Source: Xylocopilactobacillus apicola
GTDB taxonomy: Bacteria; Bacillota; Bacilli; Lactobacillales; Lactobacillaceae
NCBI RefSeq assembly: GCF_033095985.1
Contig: NZ_AP026802.1
Coordinates: forward strand, 2,170,001-2,234,000
Direction: 5' to 3'
DNA length: 64,000 nucleotides
Within the stretch, counting starts at the first letter, position 1. Every line of letters begins with the position of its first letter. Below are positions 16,888-27,355 of the stretch, one piece after another. A program made the position numbers and the translations under genes. The notes beneath the pieces are model-generated. The model did not search any database and was not told the origin of the DNA. It saw only the letters and a program-made list of their open reading frames with translations.

Positions 16888-16915
16888 AGTATAGTCTTCT
16901 GAAACTAAATGTCAA
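16888..16915 (-). promoter_or_regulatory. Promoter of pbp4b
   Basis: On the minus strand, a perfect TTGACA (16910-16915) and TATACT (16888-16893) are separated by 16 bp. Confidence 0.85.
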
Positions 16916-17060
16916 GATAATCACCAAAATCAACAATTTTATGAAACTAAACTTCTGAATAATTAAATTTTTCACCCTATACCCCACTTATTGCACAAAA
17001 ATTCATTGTGAAACTGTACAAAATTTCATATAATAACTAAAAAAGCCATTGAGGTATATA

Positions 17061-17375
17061 ATGTCGAAAAAATTTAATGCACAAGAACGAATGGAAGTCA
17101 TCAATTGGACTGTTGAACATGACAAGAACTATAACGAGGCAATCAGGAAATTTGGATGTACTTACCAGCAAGTCTATACCTGGGTTAAACGCTACGAAGA
17201 GTTAGGAGATGAAGGGCTCGTTGATCACCGCCATGAACCTAAATCACTTAATAACCCTGAAATTTATAAACTACAATCTGAGATCAAAGATCTTAAGAAC
17301 GAACTGGATGATCAGAAGATTGTGAAATTACTTGAAAAAAAATCGCAGCCTACAGAAAGGAGGGATCAAGACTAA
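17061..17375 (+). CDS. IS3-family transposase OrfA
   Basis: 104 residues from the ATG at 17061. It has an N-terminal helix-turn-helix (AIRKFGCTYQQVYTWVKRYE) and a C-terminal leucine-rich coiled coil (LQSEIKDLKNELDDQK), the normal plan of OrfA of the IS3/IS150 group. It binds the element's ends. Near its end is an A8 run (17335-17342) suited to -1 ribosomal slippage into OrfB. The gene appears intact. Confidence 0.88.
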   Translation: MSKKFNAQERMEVINWTVEHDKNYNEAIRKFGCTYQQVYTWVKRYEELGDEGLVDHRHEPKSLNNPEIYKLQSEIKDLKNELDDQKIVKLLEKKSQPTERRDQD

Positions 17376-18310
17376 GCAAATTCCCCCACGAAGCCACATA
17401 CCAGGCTATCAAGGAACTGCAAAGTGATCCCCCGCCCAATTTAGGCCGAATTTCAATTAAACGCCTAACCGAGCTCGCCCAAATCAGTCGACGAGCTTAT
17501 TACTATTGGCTTAAAGGTGGACGCAGCAAAGGTGACAACGAAGACGAATTTAACGAGCTCCTATTAAATCGCATCAAAATTTTCTTTGAGAAGAGTCATC
17601 AAACCAAAGGATATCTCAGCATGACAGCCGAGCTCAACGTGTGGTTGCGCTCTATGCGCCTGCCCCAAGTCAATCACAAGCGCGTCCAGCGCTTAATGCG
17701 CCAAGCCGGCCTCCACTCGGTGATCAGACGTAAAACTCAGCGCGAGGCAAAGATCAAAGCCGACTACGTCGTCGAAAATATTTTGAACCGCGAATTTACC
17801 CGCAGCAATATCAATGAAGTATGGGTCAGCGACTCCACGCAGGTCCAATACGGCAAACGCGCTGGGAGAAAAATTTGGCTTTGTGGCGTGCTTGACCTTT
17901 ATAGCGGCGAGTTGCTGGGGTGGTCTCTTAGCCAAAAGAAGACGACCCAAGCAGCTATTATCGCTTTTGATCAAGCCTTTGAGCGCTTTCCTTTAGCGCA
18001 CCCTTTGGTTCACACCGATCGTGGCTCAGCTTACACGTCATTTGAATTTCGAAACTATTTAGATGATCATCAGGTCCCCCAAAGCATGTCCCGGCCTGGC
18101 ACACCGCACGACAACGCCGTGATCGAATCTTTTTGGAGCCAGTTTAAAACTGAGTGGCTCCTGCCAAGAACCAGACAAATTGATAATCTAGCTGAATTGG
18201 CCAACCTTATCAACGACGGGCTGAACTATTTCATGACCGAACGCCGGACTTTAAAGCACCAGGGCCTAACCCCTTTCGAGCTAAGAGAGACTATTTTGAA
18301 AAAAAATTAA
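17339..18310 (+). CDS. IS3-family transposase OrfB (DDE integrase), by -1 frameshift
   Basis: Open in the -1 frame relative to OrfA from the A8 slip site to the stop at 18308-18310, about 320 residues. The first ATG in this frame is at 17621 and would drop the N-terminal domain (GRISIKRLTELAQISRRAYY), so translation as an OrfAB fusion is likely. The DDE catalytic core is complete: Asp in VSDSTQVQYG, Asp in VHTDRGSAYTS, Glu in PHDNAVIESFWSQFK. The element therefore looks potentially active. Confidence 0.85.
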   Translation, partial: KIAAYRKEGSRLSKFPHEATYQAIKELQSDPPPNLGRISIKRLTELAQISRRAYYYWLKGGRSKGDNEDEFNELLLNRIKIFFEKSHQTKGYLSMTAELNVWLRSMRLPQVNHKRVQRLMRQAGLHSVIRRKTQREAKIKADYVVENILNREFTRSNINEVWVSDSTQVQYGKRAGRKIWLCGVLDLYSGELLGWSLSQKKTTQAAIIAFDQAFERFPLAHPLVHTDRGSAYTSFEFRNYLDDHQVPQSMSRPGTPHDNAVIESFWSQFKTEWLLPRTRQIDNLAELANLINDGLNYFMTERRTLKHQGLTPFELRETILKKN

Positions 18311-18373
18311 TTTACCCAAAATATTGTAATAATTAAAGATTTTCCACTCCCAAAAAGGAGTGCCGAAAAGCTT

Positions 18374-18412
18374 CACAAAACCGTCGTCCCGGAGAGGTGG
18401 CGGTTTTTGTGT
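18374..18412 (+). terminator. Strong hairpin/terminator between the IS and headless copy A
   Basis: CACAAAACCGTCGTCC and GGTGGCGGTTTTTGTG pair over about 15 bp with several G-U pairs, ending in a T-run. It would stop transcription coming from the IS before it reaches copy A. Confidence 0.65.
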
Positions 18413-18456
18413 TCCATTTTAATTTACATGGTGTGCACTTAGCGGGGCTCCAAACA

Positions 18457-19730
18457 TAGCGAGTACAGCACTGTTACTGCTGTCTCCTGTAGCCGGTGCA
18501 TTTACAGGTGTTGCTCAGGCAATTACTGTTCATGCTGACGATAGTTCTTGGGATTATGATGTTGATAATCCTGGGTTAGGTCAATATGACAAGCTTTTGC
18601 AAAATGCAGGGCCATCCGACGGTCAAGTTGACTGGTATCCTGCTGAGCATTTCGCTAGTAGCTCTAACATTCGTGCTTCTAAATTGGTCCAACAATTAAT
18701 TGATCTTTCCATTGCGACTAATGATGCTAGCTCTAATGCTCGTCATGTCCTATTTAATGATACTAAGGGAGGTAACCCTACTGCTGGCTATGATAAAACT
18801 TATGAAAAGTATAAGCTTGCTCTAGGCTTTATCGCCCAAATCCTAGCATTCAACAACCAAAAACCTGGTGTCGGATCTTATTTACACCAAGGGTTTGAAA
18901 GTGACTTTGATAGCGATGGAAAGTTAAAAGAGGGTATTTGGGCTCCAAATAAAGAGGATGTCATTGCTACTACTGGCAAGACTCCTGACCCTGATATTCT
19001 AGCAATCCCCAAAATTGGCGAAGGCGTCAATATTTCTGACGTTTTAGGCACAGCTTTCTTCGGTAACCCGAATGAAGCTTATGCACAGCTTTATATCAAT
19101 GGGTACGATAACGTTGCACAAAATGAAGAAAATATTATTCATGAATCTACCTCCAGCATTACTCTTATGGCTCAAAGCAAGATTACTGGCCGGAAAGCTA
19201 CTGCCGTTTTCAAGCTTAACAATAAGACTTTCAACGTCTTGCCTGAGAAAGTTTTGCTAGAGAATAATATTGACAGCTCTCCTTCCTCTAAAGGTGAATG
19301 GGGTACTAGAAATTTTCCGGATTCTGAAGGTTCACCTCGTCTTGGTGATAGTACCGCTGGAACCTTTAATCAGCGTACTAACCTCAAGAATGGTTTGACT
19401 CAAGATCAACAGAAATTAATCGGTAGTGGTGGTTCTACTGCTTGGGTTGATCCTGATACTGGTTCTGGGACTATCGTGGTGCCGAGAGGTACTGATGCTG
19501 CTACTATCGCTAAGAAGATTAAAGCTCTCGGTTATCAGAGTAACTTCAATATCTCTAACGTTGCTCCTATGAAAGCTATTCATGGCGATAATGTGGCTGG
19601 TACTCTCGCTACTGATAAGAATTCTTACAACGCTTCTGGGGTAGTTGGCAGCGGACCTTCTTCCGTTACGTTTGGTGATAATTCTTTATCAAGTCTTAAC
19701 CCTGATTTGAATGCCACCAGCATTAGTAAC
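18457..19730. repeat. 5' constant block shared by copies A and C (inverted; B from ~18970)
   Basis: About 1.27 kb that looks identical or nearly so to 49676-50940 of copy C on the opposite strand. Shifted reading frames are also conserved between copies, which indicates DNA-level identity rather than only protein similarity. Confidence 0.75.
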
Positions 19731-22700
19731 GATAATTTTAAACCTGCTGATGGAACTCCTGTAGATAACTACATCGGCGTAGCTGATCCTCGTTTGACAT
19801 ATGATCATACTTCTAACACAATTACCGGGGCTAATAATCTGAAGTCTGACTTCAGTAATTCACTCTTGTTTAATCCTTTCAATACCAACAACAAGGATGA
19901 GACCGGAATTGGTAAGGGTGGTTACAACAATGATGTTGCTAAAAAGATTCCTAATCAGGCTGACGCTCTTAATGGTAATACCGACACTCCTACGGGCGCT
20001 AGTTCTACCGGTAGAAATCAAGAATTTCAAGGCTATTTAGGAAATAAATCTTCAGACACTCCTGCCGGACCTAATCTTCATTTTTGGCCTGCGTTTGGTA
20101 CTAATCTTGATCAAACGGTAGCATCTAATAGTACAAATACTATTGCTAATGGTTCTCAAGGTAAGGATGCTTATGGGGACAGCACTTATGCCTTCGGTGG
20201 AGCACCTGACGCTTTTGGTGGCGGGGATTCAATTTTTGATCCCGTTCCCCCTACTAATACACCTATGAAAGTTAAAGATAACAACAACGGTGTAGACGTA
20301 AAATTAGGTGATGTTGTTCACGCCTTTGAACCTAGTAGTGGAGTTAACAAAACTAAATCTCCATTTATGGTTCGTGAAGCTTGGGATGATACTCATTCTA
20401 TCTTCGGAACTGCTCCTTTTACTGGTATGTCTGAAGAAACTATCAAGAATCAAATCGCCAATAATGGTTCTTTTAACAACACTTCTGGTGATGAGATTAA
20501 GAAGAGTTTCACCTTCACTATGCCTTTAAACAACACTGTTTTGAAGTCTTACCGGAATCCTTACAGTACTGTTATTTCTACCGCGCTGCCTTTTTCTAGA
20601 GGAGCTACTGGATTTGTATCAGGTGATGATTATGACGCTAATCCTTTGACTGCTGCTGGTCAGGGTGATCCTTTTGGTTTAACTCATAATGCAGCTAATG
20701 ATCCTGCTGATATGAATGATTCAAGCAAGGGATTTAATGGTAAATACAAATATGAAGCTGACGGAACTCTATTAACAGGTATATCTGTACCTACTAATCC
20801 TTGGTATGTTAATCACAATACAGATAATTCCACTATTGGTTACAACGACGAGATTAAAGATACTAAAGGAAATGCAAATATCAATATTAAAGGCAGTGGC
20901 AGTGGCAATGAGCATGCACAATCGCTGCATTTAAGTGATGTTACTTGGGAATCTAAACGTATCGGTGACACTACTACAAGCGGCGGTTCAGGTAGTTCTC
21001 ATAGTACTCTTGAAGTTAAGATTGATGTTCCCTCACCGACCGAAAAATTAGGTATTTATAATGCGAGTGATTTAGTAGAATTTCATCCATCGTCAGGAGG
21101 AGTAACCTCAACCACAGGTGTCGATAATGCAGATTATGGCAAAACCAACAATAAATATAGTACTTGGATTGACGATATTGATGCTACTGGATCAGGTCTT
21201 AAAGGACGTAACATAGTTAATACAACGAGTGCACAGTATAAACGCCCACATCCAGATAGCAGTGATGGTTCTTGGAACGCAAATTTAGACTCAACGCTTA
21301 CTGATGCTCAATTAAAAGCTGTCGACGACGCTAACAATAATGATAATTTTGCTAACAATGACGATACACATCGTACGGGTACAGTCAATTTGCCGTTTTT
21401 GGATCCAGTTAATGCAACCAATTGGGGTTCACATGTATCTGGCGGTTCAGGATCTCCAGGGAATAATTATATAGAATACCATACACAAGGTTGGTTAGTA
21501 CCGGATATGTCAAAGGTCCCTGATGACGTAGATGCTTCAGATTGTGTTGAAGAGAAGGCTTATGATTCATATAATGGATGGCATAGTACTGGTAAAATAA
21601 TCATAACTAAGTATAAACAGCATCATACCGAAACACATAAGCAGTTTGCTAAGAACGTCGGCTATGTCTTGATCAATGGAACTGGTCTTAGTGAAGCTCA
21701 AAAAACTAAACTTTCTACATATCAAATCCCTAGAGGAAAAGATAGTGGTACAGCTAATATCTTAAATGGCGTTCAAAATAACGCAAGATTTGATGCTGTT
21801 GGCAATCGTCCGTTCATTTCTCCAGTAAATGATGATTTTAATTATCGTGGTGGATTACTCGGAGTTATGAGTATTCACGGTAACGAAGATAACCCTGGTA
21901 TGGGAGTGAGTCCATCATACCCAGCTGGAGATACTGATGCTGTGAGTGGCGCAAAAAATTCTTGGGTTTCTCAGTCTTCAGACTTGGCGGGAAGCATTTA
22001 CAATAACTTTTTAAGAAATCCAATGCCTACTGTAGGCAACCCTGTATTTTTGAAGACCCCGGGACTTTCAACAGTTTCTAGTACTGTCAGAGTAGATGGA
22101 AAAGGTCAATTTGCTTCAGATACTGATTTACATTATGGTTTAGCTTGGAATGATTCTTCAGATTTACCTCAAGTGAAGATTAAACGTTCTTTGAATGTTC
22201 AGTATTTAGTTCCAGTATCTGTTGCCAGAGATGTTGCAACTACTTGGACTCAAGAAGTAAGAAGAAGATATTATTCAGATGGAATAGTTAATGGAACAAG
22301 GGCTTGGCATTGGGATAGACAACAAGATGCAAAGACCACTTATGACAATTATGAACTATATTTGGGTGACGTAAAATTAGGAAACGTTGGCGACGGAGCT
22401 CCACAAGATGATGATAATAGGAATCCTATACGCACCAACGATCATAAGGGAACAAACCTAACAAAATTCAATGCTATTAATGCTGCTGATTCAAGTTTGA
22501 CAAATCTCCGCCCAGTAAACAATCAGATTGCCTACACACGTATTGATCAAAGCTTCCCTCACTATGATTCTGAGTTATTTGACCAAGGTTCTAATACCAA
22601 GGCACTAACTGTTGATCGTGGTACAGGCGAGAAATTTGTTGGTACATCAACCGAAAAATCAACAACACCTGAAACAATCGGTACTTCAGACGATTACTCA

Positions 22701-24557
22701 ATCGGTATTGTTAAAGCGCCAGATAAATTCTTTAACGTTGACGATAAAGGTGTCTTGAAACCAGGCGAAACTGGCTTCAAGACTTTACCTGAAAACGAGG
22801 GCTATGTTAAAGGTTCAACTCAAAATGCTGCTGATGGCAAAAAAGGTATCAACAGTACTATGGACGTTGATGAAAATGACAACGGAATGGCAATCAGTGA
22901 TCCTACAAGTTACTCGAAGTTGTCTGATGCTTACAACGTGAACATTTCAGCTGATGGCAAGGTTACTGCTAAAGATGACGATGAAAATTCTAAGTCTAAT
23001 CAAGAAAACCGTGTTGCCCTTGTTCAACAATTAATGGACAATGGCGGTAACGCTAATGCATATTACTACATTCCATCATTACCTCGTCTCTATGAGAACT
23101 GGAACAAAGCTCGAATCAATGTGGTAGTTTACGACAAAGCTGCAGTTCCTGCTCCTACTAAACAAGACACGAAACCATCATTTGCCACAACTGATGTTTC
23201 AAGAGGAAATGATCCGTTCAACGTTAAACTTCGTCCATACACCACTGTCTATGATGATGGTGCAGTATTGACTGAAGCAAACGTTCCACAGAACTTCAAG
23301 AATATCTTGGCAAAGAGTTTAGTTGCCGGTAATCCTGATTACGCAAATAACACTGAGAAATTACAACAATTATTAGTGAATGCCTTCCTTGGTAGCTGGC
23401 AACAAAACAACGGCAGTTTCGATGAAACTGATAGCGGTGCTGGCGTTAAATCACCACTATATCTATATGGCGGCTTTGGAATCAGTAACTCTGACTCTAA
23501 GAACTCATATGACAAGTGGCCAACAGGTTACGCAAATCCTGAAGATAACACTTCTAAGTATCACGAAGCTCTTACCAACTTCTCTGGTGACTTCTATCGT
23601 GGAGGAGCAGATCTAAAGGATGCGCAAGGAAATACAATCGCTAATACAAAAGTTCCTGCAAGTTCAATTAAGGTTGATATCAGTAAACTTGATTTAACTA
23701 AAGCAGGCAGTTACCCAGTAGTATATACTTACACGAATCCAAGTAATGATAAGGATACGGCAAGTATAACAGTACCAGTTCAGGTAACAGATCAATCGGC
23801 ACCAGTATTTGCCTTCCAAGGCACCAATGATGTAACTATTAATGTGGGAGAGAACTTTGATCCAACAGCTTATAAAGTAGTTGGTTCATGGAATATCTTC
23901 AACAAGTACAATGGTGACTATGATCAATTAGTTAACTACGAAGGAATCGCTAAAGATAGTCAAGGTGATCCAGACGTAACCATCTCTGGTACAGTTGATA
24001 CAACGGTTGCTGGTATTTATCAGTTAACCTATAAAGCTACTAATGCTTCAGGTATTCAAACCGTAATGACCCGCTATATTACAGTATTACCAAAAGAAGC
24101 ACCATCTAGCGAATGGAGTATCTCAGACTACAACGGAGTAGGATATGTTAACTATGTTCCAGGTTATGGGATCAATGTCTGGAATGCACCAGCAGGTACA
24201 TTTACAGGTCAAAGATTACAACATGGAACAGCGTGGAAAGTCTTCCAGAAGGCGACAAATTCAAAGGGACAAACCTTCTATAACGTAGGTAAGAACCAAT
24301 GGATCGATGGACAGTATGTTTCATTTGCGCCAGTAACAGGTGGCATGGAGACATTAGATGGAATCGTAACCATCAAGTATGTCCGAGGCTATGGAGTTAA
24401 CTTATGGAAAGACTCAAATACGACGGGCGGATACTATGAAGGACGTAAGTTACAAGATGGCACCGAGTGGAAGACATTTGGCCAGAAGAATGGCTTCTAC
24501 AAAGTTGGTGAGAACCAATGGGTGCAGGGTGACTATGCTTCATACCGTGCTAAATAG
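18457..24557 (+). pseudogene. Headless (silent) copy A of the giant SLAP-like surface protein
   Basis: From 18457 the DNA matches the intact copy C (45010-50973) starting inside its signal peptide (ASTALLLLSPVAG). The first ~11 codons, the RBS and promoter of C are missing. The frame stays open for about 2000 codons, but the first in-frame ATG/GTG/TTG is a TTG at 18597, after the signal peptide. A terminator hairpin lies upstream, so it should not be made or exported. Constant blocks look almost identical to C. Variable blocks lie at about 19731-19769, 19965-20305, 20594-22085, 22255-22510 and 22611-22833. The C-terminus has Ig-like modules and two SLAP-like units (GYGINVWN..., GYGVNLWK...). 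There are no internal stops, as expected for a recent or conserved silent cassette. Confidence 0.8.
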
Positions 24558-24603
24558 ATAGATTAAGAGAGATTTGGTTCAAGAGACCAGGTCTCTTTTT
24601 ATT
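22834..24603. repeat. 3' constant block shared by copies A, B and C including the terminator
   Basis: About 1.77 kb with matches at about 38613-40380 (B) and 44962-46735 (C), both in the opposite orientation. Only scattered differences are visible (for example Ser/Lys in GIN(S/K)TMDVDE, Arg/Pro in IKYV(R/P)GYG). Confidence 0.75.
24568..24603 (+). terminator. Terminator of copy A, shared with copies B and C
   Basis: AGAGATTTGGTTC - AAGA - GACCAGGTCTCT plus a T-run. The same hairpin follows copies B and C, so the duplicated unit includes the terminator and ends just beyond it (TTTTGGG). Confidence 0.85.
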
Positions 24604-25040
24604 TTGGGCAAAAAAAATGGCAGTTAACTCTGTTTTCGAGTTAACCACCTATGAGTATGGATCTAGTAGTGATTTAATTATGGAAGCAAATTGAAAGCAC
24701 TTGTTTAATCTAGTTAACGCCTTATTGTTAGGAGGAAAGAAGGCTTCCGATAAAGGTCGTCATTAAAACTAGAATTGCTGGGGAATGTAATTGAAAATAA
24801 ACAGAATTTATAATAAGAGGATTTAGTAGGCACTATCATCCCAGCAAAAACAAGCAACTTTGAGATTGTTATCGTGCCATTCGATAACGTTTATATTATA
24901 TCATAACCTGTACACAAAATAAAGAATCAAGAATTTACATTTTGGAGTGATGCCTGAGCGGTTTCTCTCCTTTTTTGGTTCATAATGATTTATATTAGAG
25001 CTACAAGCCGCCAAAATGTCTAGTGCAATGGACATAATGC
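24604..25040. other. Gene-free spacer with inverted repeats
   Basis: No convincing gene. It holds a perfect 8-bp inverted repeat GTTAACTC...GAGTTAAC (24623-24645), which followed by T-rich sequence on the minus strand looks like a leftover terminator; a 7-bp palindrome GTTATCG...CGATAAC (24868-24888); and two distant complementary 9-mers ACATTTTGG (24937-24945) and CCAAAATGT (25011-25019) that could be half-sites for the downstream PRD activator. Confidence 0.4.
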
Positions 25041-25054
25041 TGGAAACGCTTTCT
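25041..25054 (+). promoter_or_regulatory. cre-like box upstream of the first ascorbate-type PTS operon
   Basis: TGGAAACGCTTTCT matches the cre consensus except at one or two positions. A TATAAT follows at 25067-25072, then a very strong RBS (GGGGGAGG). The -35 is poor, in keeping with an activator-dependent promoter. Confidence 0.65.
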
Positions 25055-25098
25055 AGTTTTGGATTTTATAATTAATTACGGGGGGAGGTGCCAAGTAA

Positions 25099-27051
25099 AT
25101 GTTGACCGAGGTCGAAAAAGAAATCATAAATTTTTTGCTTAATACCAACTCTTTTATCACGGCGAAAGAAATTGCTAACCAACTACTGCTTTCGACGAAG
25201 ACGGTTTATCGTGCTATTAAGCATCTTAACGCGATCCTGTCTTCCGGCGATTTAATTATTAGTAAGAAAGGAAGGGGGTTCAAAATTAATTATGATAATT
25301 ATCTCAAAGAAATGCTTAAACAGCGCAGTATTGGCAGCTATTCGACTGATAATCGACGCCAATCGGTCTTAACGCGTTTACTTATCTCAGCTCCACGAAC
25401 TTTGCGAATCAGCACGCTTTTTAATCAATATTACCTAAGCAAAACGATTGTCAACGAGGATCTTAAGTTAATCCGCGATTTTCTAAAATCGTATTCGCTC
25501 AAGCTTGAAAGGAAAGACTATCGAGTAAAGATTAGTGGAACAGAAGCTGATATTCGCCATGCCCTCCAAGATCTGCTGATTAAACAAAACTTTCCTGATT
25601 TTTCTTTGGCTACGAGTCGCGGACTTGATTTTTTCCTGATCAATTTCTGTTTAAAGCAACTGGATTTCATCAACGCTGAATTAAAGAGCGAAATTACTTA
25701 TCCATACAACGTAAATATTATGTCGCATTTGTACATCTTACTTACCAGATATCCAAAACTTGCGCTTAATCCCCCAATTCTAACCAAGCTCACTGATTAC
25801 GACCAAATGATAATTAAGCAAAATCAGCAGTTGTATTCAATTGCCAGCCAAGTGATCAAACACGTCGAAGAGTTCCTGAACACCAAGTTAGAGCCAAATG
25901 AAATCTATTTTCTCCTTCAATATCTTTTGTCGTCCCGCTTAAATATTATGGACAAAATTGAAGATGAAGGATTTCAAAATCACTTAGTGCAAGGAGTAAC
26001 TAATTTTTACATTGAAAACGTTGTTTTGGAATTACAAATTGGGGAAATTAATCAGGATTTTAAAAACGATCTCCAAAATCACATCCGGCCGATGATTAAT
26101 CGCCTTTACAATCAAATCAATTTAAATAACGTGCTCTTACCTGAGATAAAAAGGGAATATTTCCAGCTGTTTCAAACAGTTGTAAGGATTTCTAGTAAAG
26201 TTGCTGTCAAGTTCGAATTACCTCCGATTTCTGCTGACGAGAGCGGATTTATTACGCTCTATTTTGCCCGTTATTTGGAACAAAATCGTCACTACATCCG
26301 GGTGTTAGTTGTCTGTACCACAGGCGTTGCAACGTCCCAATTAATTAAGACGAAAATTCAGGCTTACTTTAACAATATCGTCGTGGTTGGCGATGCTCCC
26401 AGCAGTAACGTCCAGCAACAAATTGTCGAGAATGCGCCGATTGATTTGATTATTTCAACAATTCCTTTAAATAAAACTTTTGAGATTCCGGTCGTCGTAG
26501 TTGGCGCGCTGCTCAACCAGCAAGATAAAAAAAGAATTGAAGATACTATAACCCATAATTATCTTAATCAAGGAAGTGAAAAAATGTTAAGTGAAGTTAC
26601 TAATGAGTCTTTAATTAGACTCAATATTGAAGCAGCCAACTGGCGGGACGCGATTATCAAAAGTGCAGAGCCCTTAATTCAGGCCGGTTACGCTACTGAG
26701 GATTACGTGAAAGGAATGGTGAAAACGACCGAAGAATCTGGCCCCTACATCGTTATTAGTAAAGGGGTGGCTTTGCCCCACGCTCGACCTGAACTGGGGG
26801 CCAAGAAAGTCGGGATTACTGTCGCCACTTTGAAAAAACCAATTAATTTTGGTAATCGCAGTAATGATCCAGTTAAATTTGTTTTTGCATTATGTGCCAT
26901 TGATAATAAGTCGCACTTAAAAGCAATGTCAGAATTAGTAAATTTTATTAGTGATCAGAAATTTCTGGCGCAATTAATTCAGGCAGCTAACCCGTCAGAG
27001 GTTTACACGTTAATCAAAGAATTTGAATCGAGGTATAACGAAAATGAGTAA
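25099..27051 (+). CDS. PRD-domain transcriptional regulator with EIIB and EIIA domains (MtlR/LicR type)
   Basis: 650 residues. Domains in order: N-terminal winged helix (about 5-65, TAKEIANQLLLSTKTVYRAI), a second helix-turn-helix-like region, PRD1 (about 175-285, conserved His in MSHLYILL, H210), PRD2 (about 295-395, H328 in HIRPMINRL), a Gat-type EIIB (about 400-490, Cys406 in VVCTTGVATSQ) and a fructose/mannitol-type EIIA (about 500-650, His561 in ALPHARPE). Such proteins activate PTS operons under control of PTS phosphorylation. It overlaps the EIIB gene by 8 nt and is first in the operon. As no separate EIIA gene is present, its EIIA domain may also phosphorylate the operon's EIIB. Confidence 0.88.
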   Translation: MLTEVEKEIINFLLNTNSFITAKEIANQLLLSTKTVYRAIKHLNAILSSGDLIISKKGRGFKINYDNYLKEMLKQRSIGSYSTDNRRQSVLTRLLISAPRTLRISTLFNQYYLSKTIVNEDLKLIRDFLKSYSLKLERKDYRVKISGTEADIRHALQDLLIKQNFPDFSLATSRGLDFFLINFCLKQLDFINAELKSEITYPYNVNIMSHLYILLTRYPKLALNPPILTKLTDYDQMIIKQNQQLYSIASQVIKHVEEFLNTKLEPNEIYFLLQYLLSSRLNIMDKIEDEGFQNHLVQGVTNFYIENVVLELQIGEINQDFKNDLQNHIRPMINRLYNQINLNNVLLPEIKREYFQLFQTVVRISSKVAVKFELPPISADESGFITLYFARYLEQNRHYIRVLVVCTTGVATSQLIKTKIQAYFNNIVVVGDAPSSNVQQQIVENAPIDLIISTIPLNKTFEIPVVVVGALLNQQDKKRIEDTITHNYLNQGSEKMLSEVTNESLIRLNIEAANWRDAIIKSAEPLIQAGYATEDYVKGMVKTTEESGPYIVISKGVALPHARPELGAKKVGITVATLKKPINFGNRSNDPVKFVFALCAIDNKSHLKAMSELVNFISDQKFLAQLIQAANPSEVYTLIKEFESRYNENE

Positions 27052-27331
27052 GAAATTTTCAATTTTAGTCGCTTGTCGCACCGGAATGGGGTCTTCCATG
27101 ATGCTAAAGATTAAAGTTAATCAAGTGGTCAAAGAGAATAATTTCCCATTTGAAGTGTCACACGACGTGATTGATTCTGCCAAAGGAATTGATCCAGATT
27201 TATTAATAACCATGGAAGACCTGGTTCCTGATGTGAAAGATGACGTCCGTCAGGTCATCGGGATTAAAGATTTAACCGACAAAGAAGAAATTAAAACAAA
27301 ACTACAAAATTTTCTCGATCAACAAACTTGA
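27044..27331 (+). CDS. PTS EIIB, ascorbate/lactose-type (UlaB-like)
   Basis: 95 residues, soluble, starting MSKKFSILVACRTGMGSSMM with phosphorylatable Cys11 in the P-loop. An upstream in-frame start exists, but the ATG at 27044 overlaps the end of the regulator gene (ATGAGTAA) and has GAGGT upstream. It receives phosphate from an EIIA, probably the domain fused to the regulator, and passes it to the sugar carried by the following EIIC. Confidence 0.88.
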   Translation: MSKKFSILVACRTGMGSSMMLKIKVNQVVKENNFPFEVSHDVIDSAKGIDPDLLITMEDLVPDVKDDVRQVIGIKDLTDKEEIKTKLQNFLDQQT

Positions 27332-27355
27332 TCTCATAAAGGAGAGTGATGAATT

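Larger units (their letters stand above)
17015..18329 (+). mobile_element. IS3-family insertion sequence (IS150-like)
   Basis: Contains overlapping orfA and orfB with a -1 frameshift arrangement. The putative ends carry a short imperfect inverted repeat (TACAAAATTT at 17017-17026 and the complement of TACAATATTT at 18318-18327). No clear target duplication was found, so the limits are approximate. It ends about 130 bp before the break point of headless surface-protein copy A. Confidence 0.65.

Noticed and set aside
24604-25040. Small gene or RNA in the spacer after copy A
   Set aside because: Short frames such as one ending FDNVYIIS have no RBS or family resemblance, and no conserved RNA fold could be recognised.
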